Below are positions 1 to 5,964 of a stretch of DNA of 10,203 nt, in pieces (position 1 is the first letter of the stretch; the number at the start of each line of letters is the position of its first letter). Origin of the DNA: Prevotella sp. (GTDB lineage Bacteria; Bacteroidota; Bacteroidia; Bacteroidales; Bacteroidaceae). The notes under the pieces were generated by a model. That model was given only the letters and a program-made list of their open reading frames with translations, was not told the DNA's origin and ran no database searches. The DNA lies in contig DLZV01000025.1 of the NCBI GenBank assembly GCA_003447235.1, positions 54,131-64,333 on the forward strand. The letters run 5' to 3'. The position numbers and the translations under genes were made by a program.

Positions 1-23
1 AGTACAGCGGTACTCCTTTTTTT
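1..23 (+). terminator. Possible intrinsic terminator cut by the window edge
   Basis: A 5-bp inverted repeat, agtac (1-5) and gtact (10-14) with loop agcg, is followed by cc and a run of seven T (17-23). This is the layout of a rho-independent terminator for a plus-strand gene lying to the left. The stem may continue beyond the window, so its true strength cannot be judged. Confidence 0.4.
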
Positions 24-57
24 ATGCCTTTCCTCATCGCTCCCTTCGTCTTCGATA

Positions 58-228
58 AAAAACCAGCCAGCTCGGATGAAAAACCACCCAGTTCGGATGA
101 AAAACCACCCAGTTCGGATGAATGACCAGCCAGCCTGGATGAAAAACCAGCCAATCTGGATGAAAATCATGCCAATCCTGGATGGAATGACCAGTTCGCC
201 CCGGACGAAATGACCAGCCCTTCCTGCG
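58..228. repeat. 21-bp tandem repeat array, about eight units
   Basis: Contiguous units begin at 58, 79, 100, 121, 142, 163, 185 and 208. The first five are exactly 21 bp, the sixth 22, the seventh 23, and the last is degraded. The core is aaaaaccacccagttcggat plus g; units 2 and 3 are identical, and the others vary mainly at aaaaa/aatga and gctcg/gcctg. Units abut with no spacers. Because 21 is a multiple of three, several frames remain open: plus frame 3 gives heptads of the type KPPSSDE ending at a stop at 123-125; plus frame 1 stays open from the window edge through unit 7 with heptads of the type MKNHPVR; one minus frame gives heptads of the type GWFFIRT. None has a clear start and ribosome site, so I treat the array as non-coding or of undecided coding status. 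Confidence 0.85.
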
Positions 229-359
229 CCTTGGCCCAAAGACAAACTTACCCCATCAGTCCTCCGTCTTGTACGAAAGACCGTCATGGCCCGCCATTCT
301 ATTCTTCCCAAGAAGAGAACGCAGGAGCGAGGAAGAGAAAGGATAAGTATATAGGAGAT

Positions 360-383
360 CGTTGGAGAGAAATCCCCCCAACG
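360..383 (-). terminator. Hairpin directly after the small-protein operon
   Basis: The plus-strand sequence cgttgg (360-365) pairs with ccaacg (378-383) around a 12-nt loop, touching the stop codon of the 93-residue gene on the minus strand. No clean U run follows in the RNA, so it may be a weak or factor-assisted terminator or an RNA 3' stabiliser. I see nothing else in 229-359. Confidence 0.35.
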
Positions 384-665
384 CTAAAAGCGTCTGCCGA
401 AAATGCGGATAGACCCCTTCTTGCCAAACTTCCGATAGAGTTTCCAGCCCAGGATGAGTCCGTCGAGTATGCCGCCACCCGTGGTGATCATGTTGGTGAT
501 GCGCTGCGAGGGCGTGTCGTTGGTCTTGGGTCGGTAGAACAGTTGCGCCCACAAGGCCTTTACGCGTTTGTCATCCTTGGCGATGTCCTCCAGCAGCTGC
601 GCCTTCCTTTGGCGCAGTTCTGTGAGCGTGTGGTAGTCGGTGCTTTGGTTTTGATTGGTAGTCAT
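384..665 (-). CDS. Small hypothetical protein of the YtxH/holin gene set
   Basis: I do not recognise this 93-residue protein by name. It starts with ATG one base after the stop of the upstream gene, so the two are almost certainly translated from one mRNA. Residues about 12-42 (beginning HTLTELRQRKAQ) are charged and heptad-like, suggesting a helix or short coiled coil. Residues 62-80 (TGGGILDGLILGWKLYRKF) are glycine-rich then hydrophobic and may be a single short membrane-associated helix, followed by a very basic tail (GKKGSIRIFGRRF). There is no signal peptide. Position as the last gene after a YtxH-like and a holin-like membrane protein suggests a role at the inner membrane, but no activity can be assigned. 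That it is a gene is supported by tight packing and a sensible composition. Confidence 0.75.
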   Translation of the reverse strand: MTTNQNQSTDYHTLTELRQRKAQLLEDIAKDDKRVKALWAQLFYRPKTNDTPSQRITNMITTGGGILDGLILGWKLYRKFGKKGSIRIFGRRF

Positions 666-666
666 G

Positions 667-1020
667 CTATTTCGACATTAAAATGCTGGCCAGGAAATGG
701 ACCAATGGCCGCTCGATGATGGTCTTGCGCAGGCGGATGAAGACGAAGAGCACGACAAGGTAGAACGCGCCGACGATGGCAAAGGCTCCCGGCAGGCTTC
801 CTATGGCGTCGGAGAGCGCATAGGCCGCCGCAAAGGAGAAGTAGATGATGGCGATGACCAGCAGTATTCCAAACACTGCGATAAGCACCAACATCGTCAG
901 CAAGCGCACAACCTTGTCTATTACATCGAGCTTCACATATTCAGATTGAAGCCCGATGTAATGCTTGATCACCTCGATCAGTTGCGCTATGGTCTCAACA
1001 TTTTGATCGTTTGAGAACAC
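667..1020 (-). CDS. Phage-holin-family-like membrane protein
   Basis: This 117-residue protein has a polar N-terminal helix (about 7-36), two strong membrane helices (about 38-66 and 74-95) and a basic cytoplasmic-type loop (RLRKTIIERP) before a short amphipathic tail. Size and layout match the small proteins annotated in Bacteroidetes as phage holin family / holin superfamily III (Holin-X type). They usually lie outside prophages beside YtxH-like genes, and there are no phage genes here. The name therefore reflects fold similarity; I would not infer lysis. The start is GTG (1018-1020); no in-frame ATG lies nearby and the start region is poor in Shine-Dalgarno signal. It lies 53 nt after the YtxH-like gene and 1 nt before the next gene. 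Confidence 0.8.
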   Translation of the reverse strand: MFSNDQNVETIAQLIEVIKHYIGLQSEYVKLDVIDKVVRLLTMLVLIAVFGILLVIAIIYFSFAAAYALSDAIGSLPGAFAIVGAFYLVVLFVFIRLRKTIIERPLVHFLASILMSK

Positions 1021-1073
1021 GCTTTTTCGTTTTTTTGCCGCTACAGAAGCCGCGTCATGCCTCCTGGGGAGGA

Positions 1074-1289
1074 TCAGACGGCGTCGGTGGCAGCGTCCTT
1101 AATGTCATCTACAAACTCCTCTGCCTCTTTGCGCGACAATTTGATATCGTGCTTCTTGCAGAAATCATCCACAGCGTCGGAGATTTTCGAACGAGTGTCA
1201 GCACCCTTCTCAGGAGCGAGCAGGAGTCCCAGAGCAGCGCCGGCGATGCTACCGCCGAGGAATGCGCCAATGTAACCTAATGTCTTCAT
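1074..1289 (-). CDS. YtxH domain-containing protein
   Basis: This 71-residue protein opens with MKTLGYIGAFLGGSIAGAAL and continues GLLLAPEKGADTRSKI. The glycine/alanine-rich hydrophobic segment (about 5-25) followed by LLLAPxxG-xxTRxxI is the hallmark of the YtxH family (named after a Bacillus general-stress gene). The rest is a charged helix rich in Lys, Glu and Asp (CKKHDIKLSRKEAEEF, 44-59). It is probably anchored to the inner membrane by the N-terminal helix with the charged part in the cytoplasm. Biochemical role in the family is not established; an envelope or stress role is inferred from homologues. The ATG at 1287-1289 is preceded by a purine-rich stretch. It is the first gene of the minus-strand set, so the promoter candidate at 1395-1421 would serve all three genes. 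Confidence 0.85.
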   Translation of the reverse strand: MKTLGYIGAFLGGSIAGAALGLLLAPEKGADTRSKISDAVDDFCKKHDIKLSRKEAEEFVDDIKDAATDAV

Positions 1290-1341
1290 TTCTTTTCTTG
1301 TTTTGTTGTTTGAATGGAATAGGCACCTCCCCCTGTTTCGC

Positions 1342-1363
1342 CCTCCGTCCTGTCCGGACGAGG
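1342..1363 (-). other. Hairpin in the leader of the YtxH operon
   Basis: cctccgtcc (1342-1350) can pair with ggacgagg (1356-1363) with one bulged base and a 5-nt loop. It sits between the candidate promoter and the ytxH-like start, so it would be in the 5' untranslated RNA on the minus strand. No U run, so not obviously a terminator. Confidence 0.25.
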
Positions 1364-1394
1364 CTTTTGCACGGGGTTGGCCTCAAATCAATCG

Positions 1395-1421
1395 CAAATA
1401 TAGCCATTTATTTCCAAACAA
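1395..1421 (-). promoter_or_regulatory. Candidate Bacteroidetes promoter for the YtxH operon
   Basis: Read on the minus strand, TATATTTG (plus 1395-1402) matches the -7 consensus TAnnTTTG exactly. Upstream lies TTGTTTGG (plus 1414-1421), whose first TTG is 16 nt away, a few bases closer than the usual spacing to the -33 TTTG box. Expected transcription start is about 1388, giving a leader of roughly 100 nt. Confidence 0.5.
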
Positions 1422-1495
1422 CCCCCATTGCGGGCAATATTTTGTGTTAAAAAAGTTGTAAACGCCCCATTTAACAATCTTTATGCGCCATTTCC

Positions 1496-1526
1496 TTTAT
1501 CGTTCGGCCGATAATTTGTAATTTCG
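1496..1526 (+). promoter_or_regulatory. Weak candidate promoter for the SPOR lipoprotein cluster
   Basis: TAATTTCG at 1519-1526 differs from TAnnTTTG at one position, and TTTA at 1496-1499 lies 19 nt upstream where the -33 TTTG box is expected. It would place the transcript start about 50 nt before the ATG at 1583. Match is imperfect in both boxes. Confidence 0.4.
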
Positions 1527-1582
1527 CAGAATAATATAGAAAACAAGTATTGTAGAACATTCTAAAAGACAGACACAGTAAG

Positions 1583-2080
1583 ATGATGAAAAAATTTGCA
1601 GTATTGGGAACGACCTTGTGCATGGGTATGTTGTTGGCAAGTTGCGGTTCGAGCAAGGAGAGCGCCTACCGCAAGGCGTACGAGAAGGCTCGCGCCCAGG
1701 ACGCCGCCGAGCAGCCGGTGCAGGAGCAGGCTCCCGCCGATGTTCCCGTGGTGACTCCCGTGGAGCAGCAGCCCACCGTGCAGACTCCCACCACTGGCAA
1801 CTATGACAACGAGCCGGTGCGCCGCGAGGATCTGAGCGTGGTCAGTGGCGACGGTCTGAACAACTACAGCGTCGTGGTCGGTTCCTTCTCCGTCCGCGCC
1901 AACGCCGAGGGCCTGCAGCAGCGCCTGAAGAACGCGGGCTACAACGCCCAGCTGGCCTACAACGCCGCTCGCAACATGTATCGCGTCGTGGCCTCCTCGT
2001 TTGGCGACAAGGGCGCGGCCGTGCAGAGCCGCAACCAGCTGCGCTCACAGTATCCGGACGCTTGGTTGCTCGCTAAGTAA
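1583..2080 (+). CDS. SPOR-domain lipoprotein
   Basis: A 165-residue exported lipoprotein. The N-terminus has MMKK, a hydrophobic core and a lipobox LASC with the lipidated cysteine at residue 21, so it is likely anchored in the outer or inner membrane facing the periplasm. Residues 25-90 are a low-complexity linker rich in Ala, Gln, Pro, Glu and Val (QEQAPADVPVVTPVEQQP). Residues about 93-165 form a SPOR domain (NYSVVVGSFSVRANAEGLQQ, then YRVVASSFGD and a C-terminal beta strand AWLLAK). SPOR domains bind peptidoglycan strands lacking stem peptides, which concentrate at the division septum, so a role in septal cell-wall processes is likely. Two ATGs are adjacent at the start; the first is used here. 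It ends 7 nt before ruvX, suggesting co-transcription. Confidence 0.92.
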   Translation: MMKKFAVLGTTLCMGMLLASCGSSKESAYRKAYEKARAQDAAEQPVQEQAPADVPVVTPVEQQPTVQTPTTGNYDNEPVRREDLSVVSGDGLNNYSVVVGSFSVRANAEGLQQRLKNAGYNAQLAYNAARNMYRVVASSFGDKGAAVQSRNQLRSQYPDAWLLAK

Positions 2081-2087
2081 AGAGAGG

Positions 2088-2507
2088 ATGGGTCGCATCC
2101 TGTCCATCGATTATGGAAGCAAGCGCACGGGGTTGGCCGTCACCGACCCCCTGCGCATCATTGCCAATGGGCTGGCCACGGTGCCCACCCACGAGCTCTT
2201 CGACTTTCTCCGGCAGTACATGCGCCAGGAGCAGGTCGACGAGGTCGTGATAGGCCGTCCCACCCAGCCCAATGGCAAGCCGAGCGAGAATCTTCGCCGC
2301 GTGGAGGAGTTTGTCCGGCGCTGGCGCAAAGCCGTGCCCGAGGTCCCCATCACGTTCTTCGACGAGCGCTTCACCTCCGTCCTTGCCCACCAGGCCATCC
2401 TCGATGGAGGCGTGAAAAAGAAGACGCGCCGCGAGAACAAGGGGCTGGTCGATCAAGTCTCGGCCACGATCATCCTCCAGGACTATATGCGCGCGCAGGG
2501 TCTGTAA
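2088..2507 (+). CDS. ruvX: RuvX/YqgF family RNase H-like nuclease
   Basis: 139 residues, the usual length of the family. It begins MGRILSIDYGSKRTGLAVTD, the first RNase H-fold strand with catalytic Asp8, followed by VIGRP (54-58), FFDERFTSVLA with Glu93, and LVDQVSATIILQDYM with Asp122. All three expected acidic residues are therefore present. In Escherichia coli the homologue YqgF is needed for 5' maturation of pre-16S rRNA, and the family is also described as a putative Holliday-junction resolvase; the rRNA role is the better supported. The ATG at 2088 is chosen because family members begin at this strand; a longer open frame upstream overlaps the lipoprotein in another frame. GAGAGG just before the start may act as a ribosome site. 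def follows after 52 nt. Confidence 0.95.
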   Translation: MGRILSIDYGSKRTGLAVTDPLRIIANGLATVPTHELFDFLRQYMRQEQVDEVVIGRPTQPNGKPSENLRRVEEFVRRWRKAVPEVPITFFDERFTSVLAHQAILDGGVKKKTRRENKGLVDQVSATIILQDYMRAQGL

Positions 2508-2559
2508 GCGAGATTTCCGCGCGCGTTTATTCTACATTCTATATATTAAGAACGAAAAA

Positions 2560-3123
2560 GTGATTTTACCGATATACGTTTACGGGCAACCCGTGCTGCG
2601 CAAGGTGGCACAGGACATTCCCGTCGATTATCCCAATCTGAAGGAGCTCATTCAGAACATGTTCGAGACCAACACGGCCAGCGACGGCGTGGGTCTCGCC
2701 GCGCCCCAGATCGGCAAGTCCATCCGTGTGGTCGTCATCGACCTCGACGTGCTCAAGGAGGACTTCCCCGAGTATGAGGGCTTCCGCCACGCTTTCATCA
2801 ACGCCCACATCGTGGAGTATGACGAGGAGTCGAAGAAGGAGACCATGGAGGAGGGCTGCCTCTCCATCCCCGGCCTCCACGAGCGCGTGACGCGCCCCAC
2901 GCGTATCCACGTGCGCTACCTCGACGAGGAGCTCCAGGAGCACGACGAGTGGGTGGAGGGCTATTTGGCCCGCGTCATGCAGCACGAGTTCGACCACCTG
3001 GAGGGCAAGATGTTTGTCGACCGCGTGTCTCCGCTCCGCAAGAGCCTGATCATGAACAAGCTGCGCGCGATGGCCAAGGGCAAGTACAGTTGCCGCTATC
3101 GCACGAAGGCTGCCCACAAATAA
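2560..3123 (+). CDS. def: Peptide deformylase
   Basis: 187 residues; removes the formyl group from the N-terminal methionine of nascent proteins at the ribosome, using a bound metal ion. All three family motifs are intact: GVGLAAPQ (43-50), EGCLS (98-102, metal-ligand Cys100) and HEFDH (142-146, metal-ligand His142 and His146 with catalytic Glu143). The start is GTG at 2560-2562, giving the N-terminus MILPIYVYGQPVLRK, which matches the family closely; no ATG is suitably placed. The basic tail KGKYSCRYRTKAAHK is a small extension after the catalytic domain. The ruvX-def-TPR order is familiar from other Bacteroidales. An AT-rich patch (2529-2549) lies in the 52-nt gap to ruvX, but I see no good -7 box in it, so read-through from upstream is likely. 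Confidence 0.96.
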   Translation: MILPIYVYGQPVLRKVAQDIPVDYPNLKELIQNMFETNTASDGVGLAAPQIGKSIRVVVIDLDVLKEDFPEYEGFRHAFINAHIVEYDEESKKETMEEGCLSIPGLHERVTRPTRIHVRYLDEELQEHDEWVEGYLARVMQHEFDHLEGKMFVDRVSPLRKSLIMNKLRAMAKGKYSCRYRTKAAHK

Positions 3124-3140
3124 TTGTTTTCCTGTCGCCT

Positions 3141-3782
3141 ATGCGCCGCTGGATGACAGCAGTCCTTTGGCTCGCGGCGGCTCTCCCCCTGTCGGCCCAG
3201 TACAACGTGAAGCGGCTGATGGAGGAGGGCCGGCGTCAGCTCGACATGGGCTATTATGTCGTGGCGATGCAGGTGTTTGAGCGCATCGCCGCCATGAAGC
3301 CCCATCAGTATGAGGCCTGGTATCTGTCCGCGCTCTGCAAATACCGGCTGGAAGACTTCAAGGGAGCCGCCGAGGACGGCAGCCGCGCCCTGGCCCTGCA
3401 GCCCTACATCCCCGACCTCTTCGACCTCCACGCCATGGCCTCCATGCGCCTGGAGCGCTACGACAGTGCCGCCATCGACTACACACGGGCGCTGGAGATA
3501 GACGACGCCAACCGCGACTACTGGTACAACCGCGCCTACGCCATCTACATGGGTGGCGACAGCGTGGTGGCGCGCCAGCAGATCGACTACATCCTGCGCC
3601 GCTGGCCCGAGTTTCAGCAGGCCCAATGGCTCCGGAGCATGATCGACCGGGGCGTGCGCCCTGCTCCGTCCAAGGCTCCTTCCGTGCCCGCCAAGGGCTT
3701 CTGGCTACCCACCCTGCCCAAGCTCTCGGATGAGACCGACCACCGGCCGAAGACACACAATCCGCTGATGCAGAAGAAATGA
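3141..3782 (+). CDS. Small secreted tetratricopeptide-repeat protein
   Basis: 213 residues. MRRWMTAVLWLAAALPLSAQ is a signal peptide with likely cleavage after SA (residue 19), so the mature protein is periplasmic. Four TPR-like helix pairs follow: about 22-54, 56-88 (YEAWYLSALCKYRLEDFKGA), 90-122 (ARALEID-type ending) and 124-157 (YWYNRAYAIYMGGDSVVA). The C-terminal 45 residues are Pro- and Lys-rich and probably disordered. TPR repeats bind other proteins; the partner is unknown. The ATG at 3141 gives a proper basic n-region; ATG 3153 (Met5) is an alternative. A longer open frame upstream overlaps def out of frame and is not used. It lies 17 nt after def. TPR genes beside def in Bacteroides are, as I recall, much longer, so this may be a shortened or different member. 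Confidence 0.88.
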   Translation: MRRWMTAVLWLAAALPLSAQYNVKRLMEEGRRQLDMGYYVVAMQVFERIAAMKPHQYEAWYLSALCKYRLEDFKGAAEDGSRALALQPYIPDLFDLHAMASMRLERYDSAAIDYTRALEIDDANRDYWYNRAYAIYMGGDSVVARQQIDYILRRWPEFQQAQWLRSMIDRGVRPAPSKAPSVPAKGFWLPTLPKLSDETDHRPKTHNPLMQKK

Positions 3783-3791
3783 CTTATACGC

Positions 3792-3854
3792 GGAAGTGAT
3801 TTACACACAGAAGTGATTTGTACTAACAAGGAAAACGACCAAAACAAGGAAAAC
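3792..3854 (+). repeat. Paired short direct repeats ahead of the kinase-fusion gene
   Basis: In the 85-nt gap two small duplications follow each other: gaagtgattt at 3793-3802 and 3810-3819 (17 nt apart), and aacaaggaaaac at 3825-3836 and 3843-3854 (18 nt apart). The gap is A-rich, unlike the GC-rich flanks. No TAnnTTTG box is seen. It may be a regulator site, an unstructured leader or slippage debris. Confidence 0.6.
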
Positions 3855-3867
3855 CAACCTATTCATC

Positions 3868-5226
3868 ATGGAAAAGCGGAAAAGAAGCAAGGCGGAGTGG
3901 ATCCGCCGCTACGTGAGCTTCGTCTTCATATTGTTTGTCATAGCCTTTGGCACCTCGCTGTCCATCCGCGCCAACCTGGGCTCCTCGCCCATCTCCGCCC
4001 CACCCTACGTGCTCTCGCTCGTCCCCGGTATGCCGATGACGATGGGCCAGATCGTGATCTGCATGCACGTCGTCTTCATCCTCACCCAGATTCTGCTGCT
4101 ACGCAGAAACTATGAGCTGCGCCAGCTCTCGCAGATCCTCGTCTCCTTCCTCTTCGGCTTCTACACCGACCTGACGATGTGGCTGACGAGTTTCCTGCAG
4201 ATTCCCCCCACCCTCGACCACACGCTCGGCTGGCCCCTGCAGTTTGCCGAACTCCTGATTGGCGGTGCGCTGCTGGCCTTCGGCATCGCCTGCGAGGTGC
4301 GCTGCGACTCGCTGATGCTGGCTGGCGAGGGTCTGCCGCTGGCCATCGCGAAGTGTGTGAGGAAAGACTTCGGCAAGGTGAAGATGTGTTCCGACACGGC
4401 CCTGGTGACCATCGCCGTCGTCCTCATGACCACGTTCTTCGGCCATTGGGACTGGAAGATGGTGGGCCCGGGCACGCTGGTCAGCATGTTCTACGTCGGC
4501 TTCATGGTGCGCGTCTTCGCTCCCCATATCGCCTGGCTCGACCTCCTCTTCATCCCCAAGGCCGAGCGGCGCCAGCTGGCCGTGGCGGAAAGGCGCGAGG
4601 AGCGCAGGGCCGACGACGGGCCGCTCGTCGTCACCATCGCGCGCGAGTATGGCAGCGGAGGCCAGATGCTGGGCGAGCAACTGGCCCTGCGGCTGGGGGT
4701 GGATTTCTACGACCACAACATCATCGACGAGGCAGCCCAGCGACTGGGCTACACGGCCGACTTCGTCCGCGACAACGAGCAAAACATCTCCAACGGCAAA
4801 CTCTGGGAACTGATCTTCACCGACAAGAGCATCCCTCTCTCCCTCAACCCCTCCCACGACGACGCCATCTTCGTGGCCGAGAGCCGCATCATCCGCGCCC
4901 TGGCGGGGCGCAAGCCCTGCGTCATCATGGGCCGCTGCGCCAACTGGGTGCTGCGGGGCGAGAAGCGGGTCTTCAGCGTCTTCGTCACCGCCAACCGCGA
5001 GGACGCCATCGGCCGCGTATCGACCGTCGAGAACCTCTCCGACGAGGCGGCAGCCCGCCGCATCGACCAGGTGAACCAAGGACGCAGCAACCACTACCAC
5101 CAGTACACGGGCGCCCACTGGACGGACGCCCGCGACTACGACCTGGTCGTCAACACCAGCAGCGTGGGACTGGAGCAGGCCGCCAACATCATCCTGCAAT
5201 GCGTGAAAGACAAAATGAAAAACTAA
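3868..5226 (+). CDS. YczE/YitT-type membrane domain fused to cytidylate-kinase-like domain
   Basis: 452 residues in two clear parts. Residues 1-230 are a polytopic membrane domain: basic N-terminus (MEKRKRSKAEWIRRY), then helices at about 15-34, 58-78, 86-110, 123-143, 176-193 and 203-220, with the short motif NLGSSPISAPPY (36-47) typical of the YczE/YyaS/YitT (DUF6198-like) families. A charged linker (231-250, ERRQLAVAERREER) leads to residues 252-448, a cytidylate-kinase-like domain (Cytidylate_kin2 type): VVTIAREYGSGGQMLGEQLA (254-273) is its nucleotide-binding loop, followed by DFYDHNIIDEAA (279-290), CVIMGRCANWVL (351-362) and FVTANREDAIGRV. The loop reads GSGG, not the classical GxxxxGK[ST], as is normal for this subfamily. 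The true substrate is not known; the housekeeping CMP kinase is normally a soluble protein. The membrane part suggests a nucleotide-linked transport or sensing role (inference). Confidence 0.88.
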   Translation: MEKRKRSKAEWIRRYVSFVFILFVIAFGTSLSIRANLGSSPISAPPYVLSLVPGMPMTMGQIVICMHVVFILTQILLLRRNYELRQLSQILVSFLFGFYTDLTMWLTSFLQIPPTLDHTLGWPLQFAELLIGGALLAFGIACEVRCDSLMLAGEGLPLAIAKCVRKDFGKVKMCSDTALVTIAVVLMTTFFGHWDWKMVGPGTLVSMFYVGFMVRVFAPHIAWLDLLFIPKAERRQLAVAERREERRADDGPLVVTIAREYGSGGQMLGEQLALRLGVDFYDHNIIDEAAQRLGYTADFVRDNEQNISNGKLWELIFTDKSIPLSLNPSHDDAIFVAESRIIRALAGRKPCVIMGRCANWVLRGEKRVFSVFVTANREDAIGRVSTVENLSDEAAARRIDQVNQGRSNHYHQYTGAHWTDARDYDLVVNTSSVGLEQAANIILQCVKDKMKN

Positions 5227-5235
5227 TGGGTCGTT

Positions 5236-5386
5236 AGGGGAAGAAGAGGAGAAGGAAGAAGGAAAGGAAGAGGAAAAGGAAGAGGAAAAGGAAGAAGGAA
5301 AGGAAAGAAAAGGAAAGAAGAGGAAAGAAGAAAGGAAGATGATTAGGAAAGAAAGGAGGAAGAAAAAGAGGAAAAAAGGGGAAAAG
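5236..5386. repeat. 151-nt polypurine tract between convergent genes
   Basis: Positions 5236-5339 are 104 consecutive purines on the plus strand; after three T (5340, 5343, 5344) another 42 purines follow (5345-5386). It is built of shuffled ggaa, aagga and gaag blocks, with a perfect 12-nt tandem copy ggaagaggaaaa at 5266-5277 and 5278-5289. It fills nearly the whole 174-nt gap between the kinase-fusion stop (5226) and the rlmH stop (5401). Such homopurine-homopyrimidine DNA can form triplex (H-DNA). In RNA, the kinase transcript would end in purines and the rlmH transcript in pyrimidines. No standard terminator hairpin is visible here. Confidence 0.9.
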
Positions 5387-5400
5387 TACCCCCACGGCAA

Positions 5401-5871
5401 CTACTCGTGGTGATACTTCTCCCCTTTTATGATTGTACACGCGCGATAGAGCTGCTCCACGAAGACGAGGCGCACCATCTGGTGGGAGAACGTGAGGCGC
5501 GAGAGCGAGATCTGCTCGTTGGCGCGCGCATAGACCGCCTGGGAGAAGCCGTAGGGTCCTCCGATGGCGAAGACGAGGCGGCGCGCCGTGGTCCGCTTCT
5601 TCTCCAGCCAAGCCGCCAGTTCCACGGACCGTGGCTCGCGTCCGTGCTCGTCGAGGAGCACCAGCGTGTCGGCGGGCTGCACCTTCTGCAGGATCAGTTC
5701 CCCCTCCTTCTCCTTCTGCTGCGCCTCGGAGAGCGAGGCCGTGGCCCGCAGTTCGGGTATGGTGACGATCTCGAAGGGCATGTAGTGGCCGATGCGGTCG
5801 CGGTAGTCGTCGATGGCGTGGGTATAGAGTTTGTCGCGGGTCTTCCCCACAAGGATGAGCGTAGTTTTCAT
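5401..5871 (-). CDS. rlmH: 23S rRNA pseudouridine-1915 N3-methyltransferase
   Basis: 156 residues, the family's usual length. RlmH is a SPOUT-type (trefoil-knot) enzyme that uses S-adenosylmethionine to methylate pseudouridine 1915 in helix 69 of 23S rRNA on assembled 70S ribosomes. Visible family features are the start MKTTLILVGKT, LLDEHGREPRSVELAAWL (72-89), the cofactor loop FAIGGPYGFS (101-110), and the C-terminal knot region RLTFSHQMVRLVFVEQLYRA ending in KGEKYHHE. I choose the ATG at 5869-5871 because the family starts at MK..L..VGKT; a GTG seven codons upstream is in frame but adds atypical residues. It lies 93 nt downstream of thrS in the same direction and probably shares its promoter. 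Confidence 0.95.
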   Translation of the reverse strand: MKTTLILVGKTRDKLYTHAIDDYRDRIGHYMPFEIVTIPELRATASLSEAQQKEKEGELILQKVQPADTLVLLDEHGREPRSVELAAWLEKKRTTARRLVFAIGGPYGFSQAVYARANEQISLSRLTFSHQMVRLVFVEQLYRACTIIKGEKYHHE

Positions 5872-5898
5872 CTGTAGCCTTGTCGCAATCACACAACG

Positions 5899-5942
5899 AG
5901 GGCTGGCCTCCGCCCAGCTCGCGCCCGGCCTCCTCCAGCCCT
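5899..5942 (-). other. Hairpin between thrS and rlmH
   Basis: agggctgg (5899-5906) is a perfect 8-bp inverted repeat of ccagccct (5935-5942), enclosing a very GC-rich 28-nt stretch that can pair further. It lies in the 93-nt gap of the thrS-rlmH pair. With no U run after it on the minus strand it is more likely an RNA-processing or partial-termination element than a full terminator. Confidence 0.4.
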
Positions 5943-5964
5943 CCCTGCGTATGTATTTCAGAGA

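Noticed and set aside
58..228. CRISPR array
   Set aside because: Units abut directly with no unique spacers, lengths are 21-23 bp and no cas gene is present.
667..1020. Prophage remnant suggested by the holin-like protein
   Set aside because: No other phage gene is near; the neighbours are YtxH-like and small chromosomal proteins, a setting typical of non-phage holin-family genes.
2566..3117. 183-codon minus-strand open frame opposite def
   Set aside because: Antisense shadow of a gene with all three deformylase motifs.
4099..5400. 433-codon minus-strand open frame
   Set aside because: Antisense to the kinase-fusion gene; its start is a Phe/Ser run made by the pyrimidine strand of the purine tract.
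5234..5896. 220-codon minus-strand open frame overlapping rlmH
   Set aside because: Out of frame with rlmH, which has complete family motifs; the tail is a Phe/Leu run from the pyrimidine tract.
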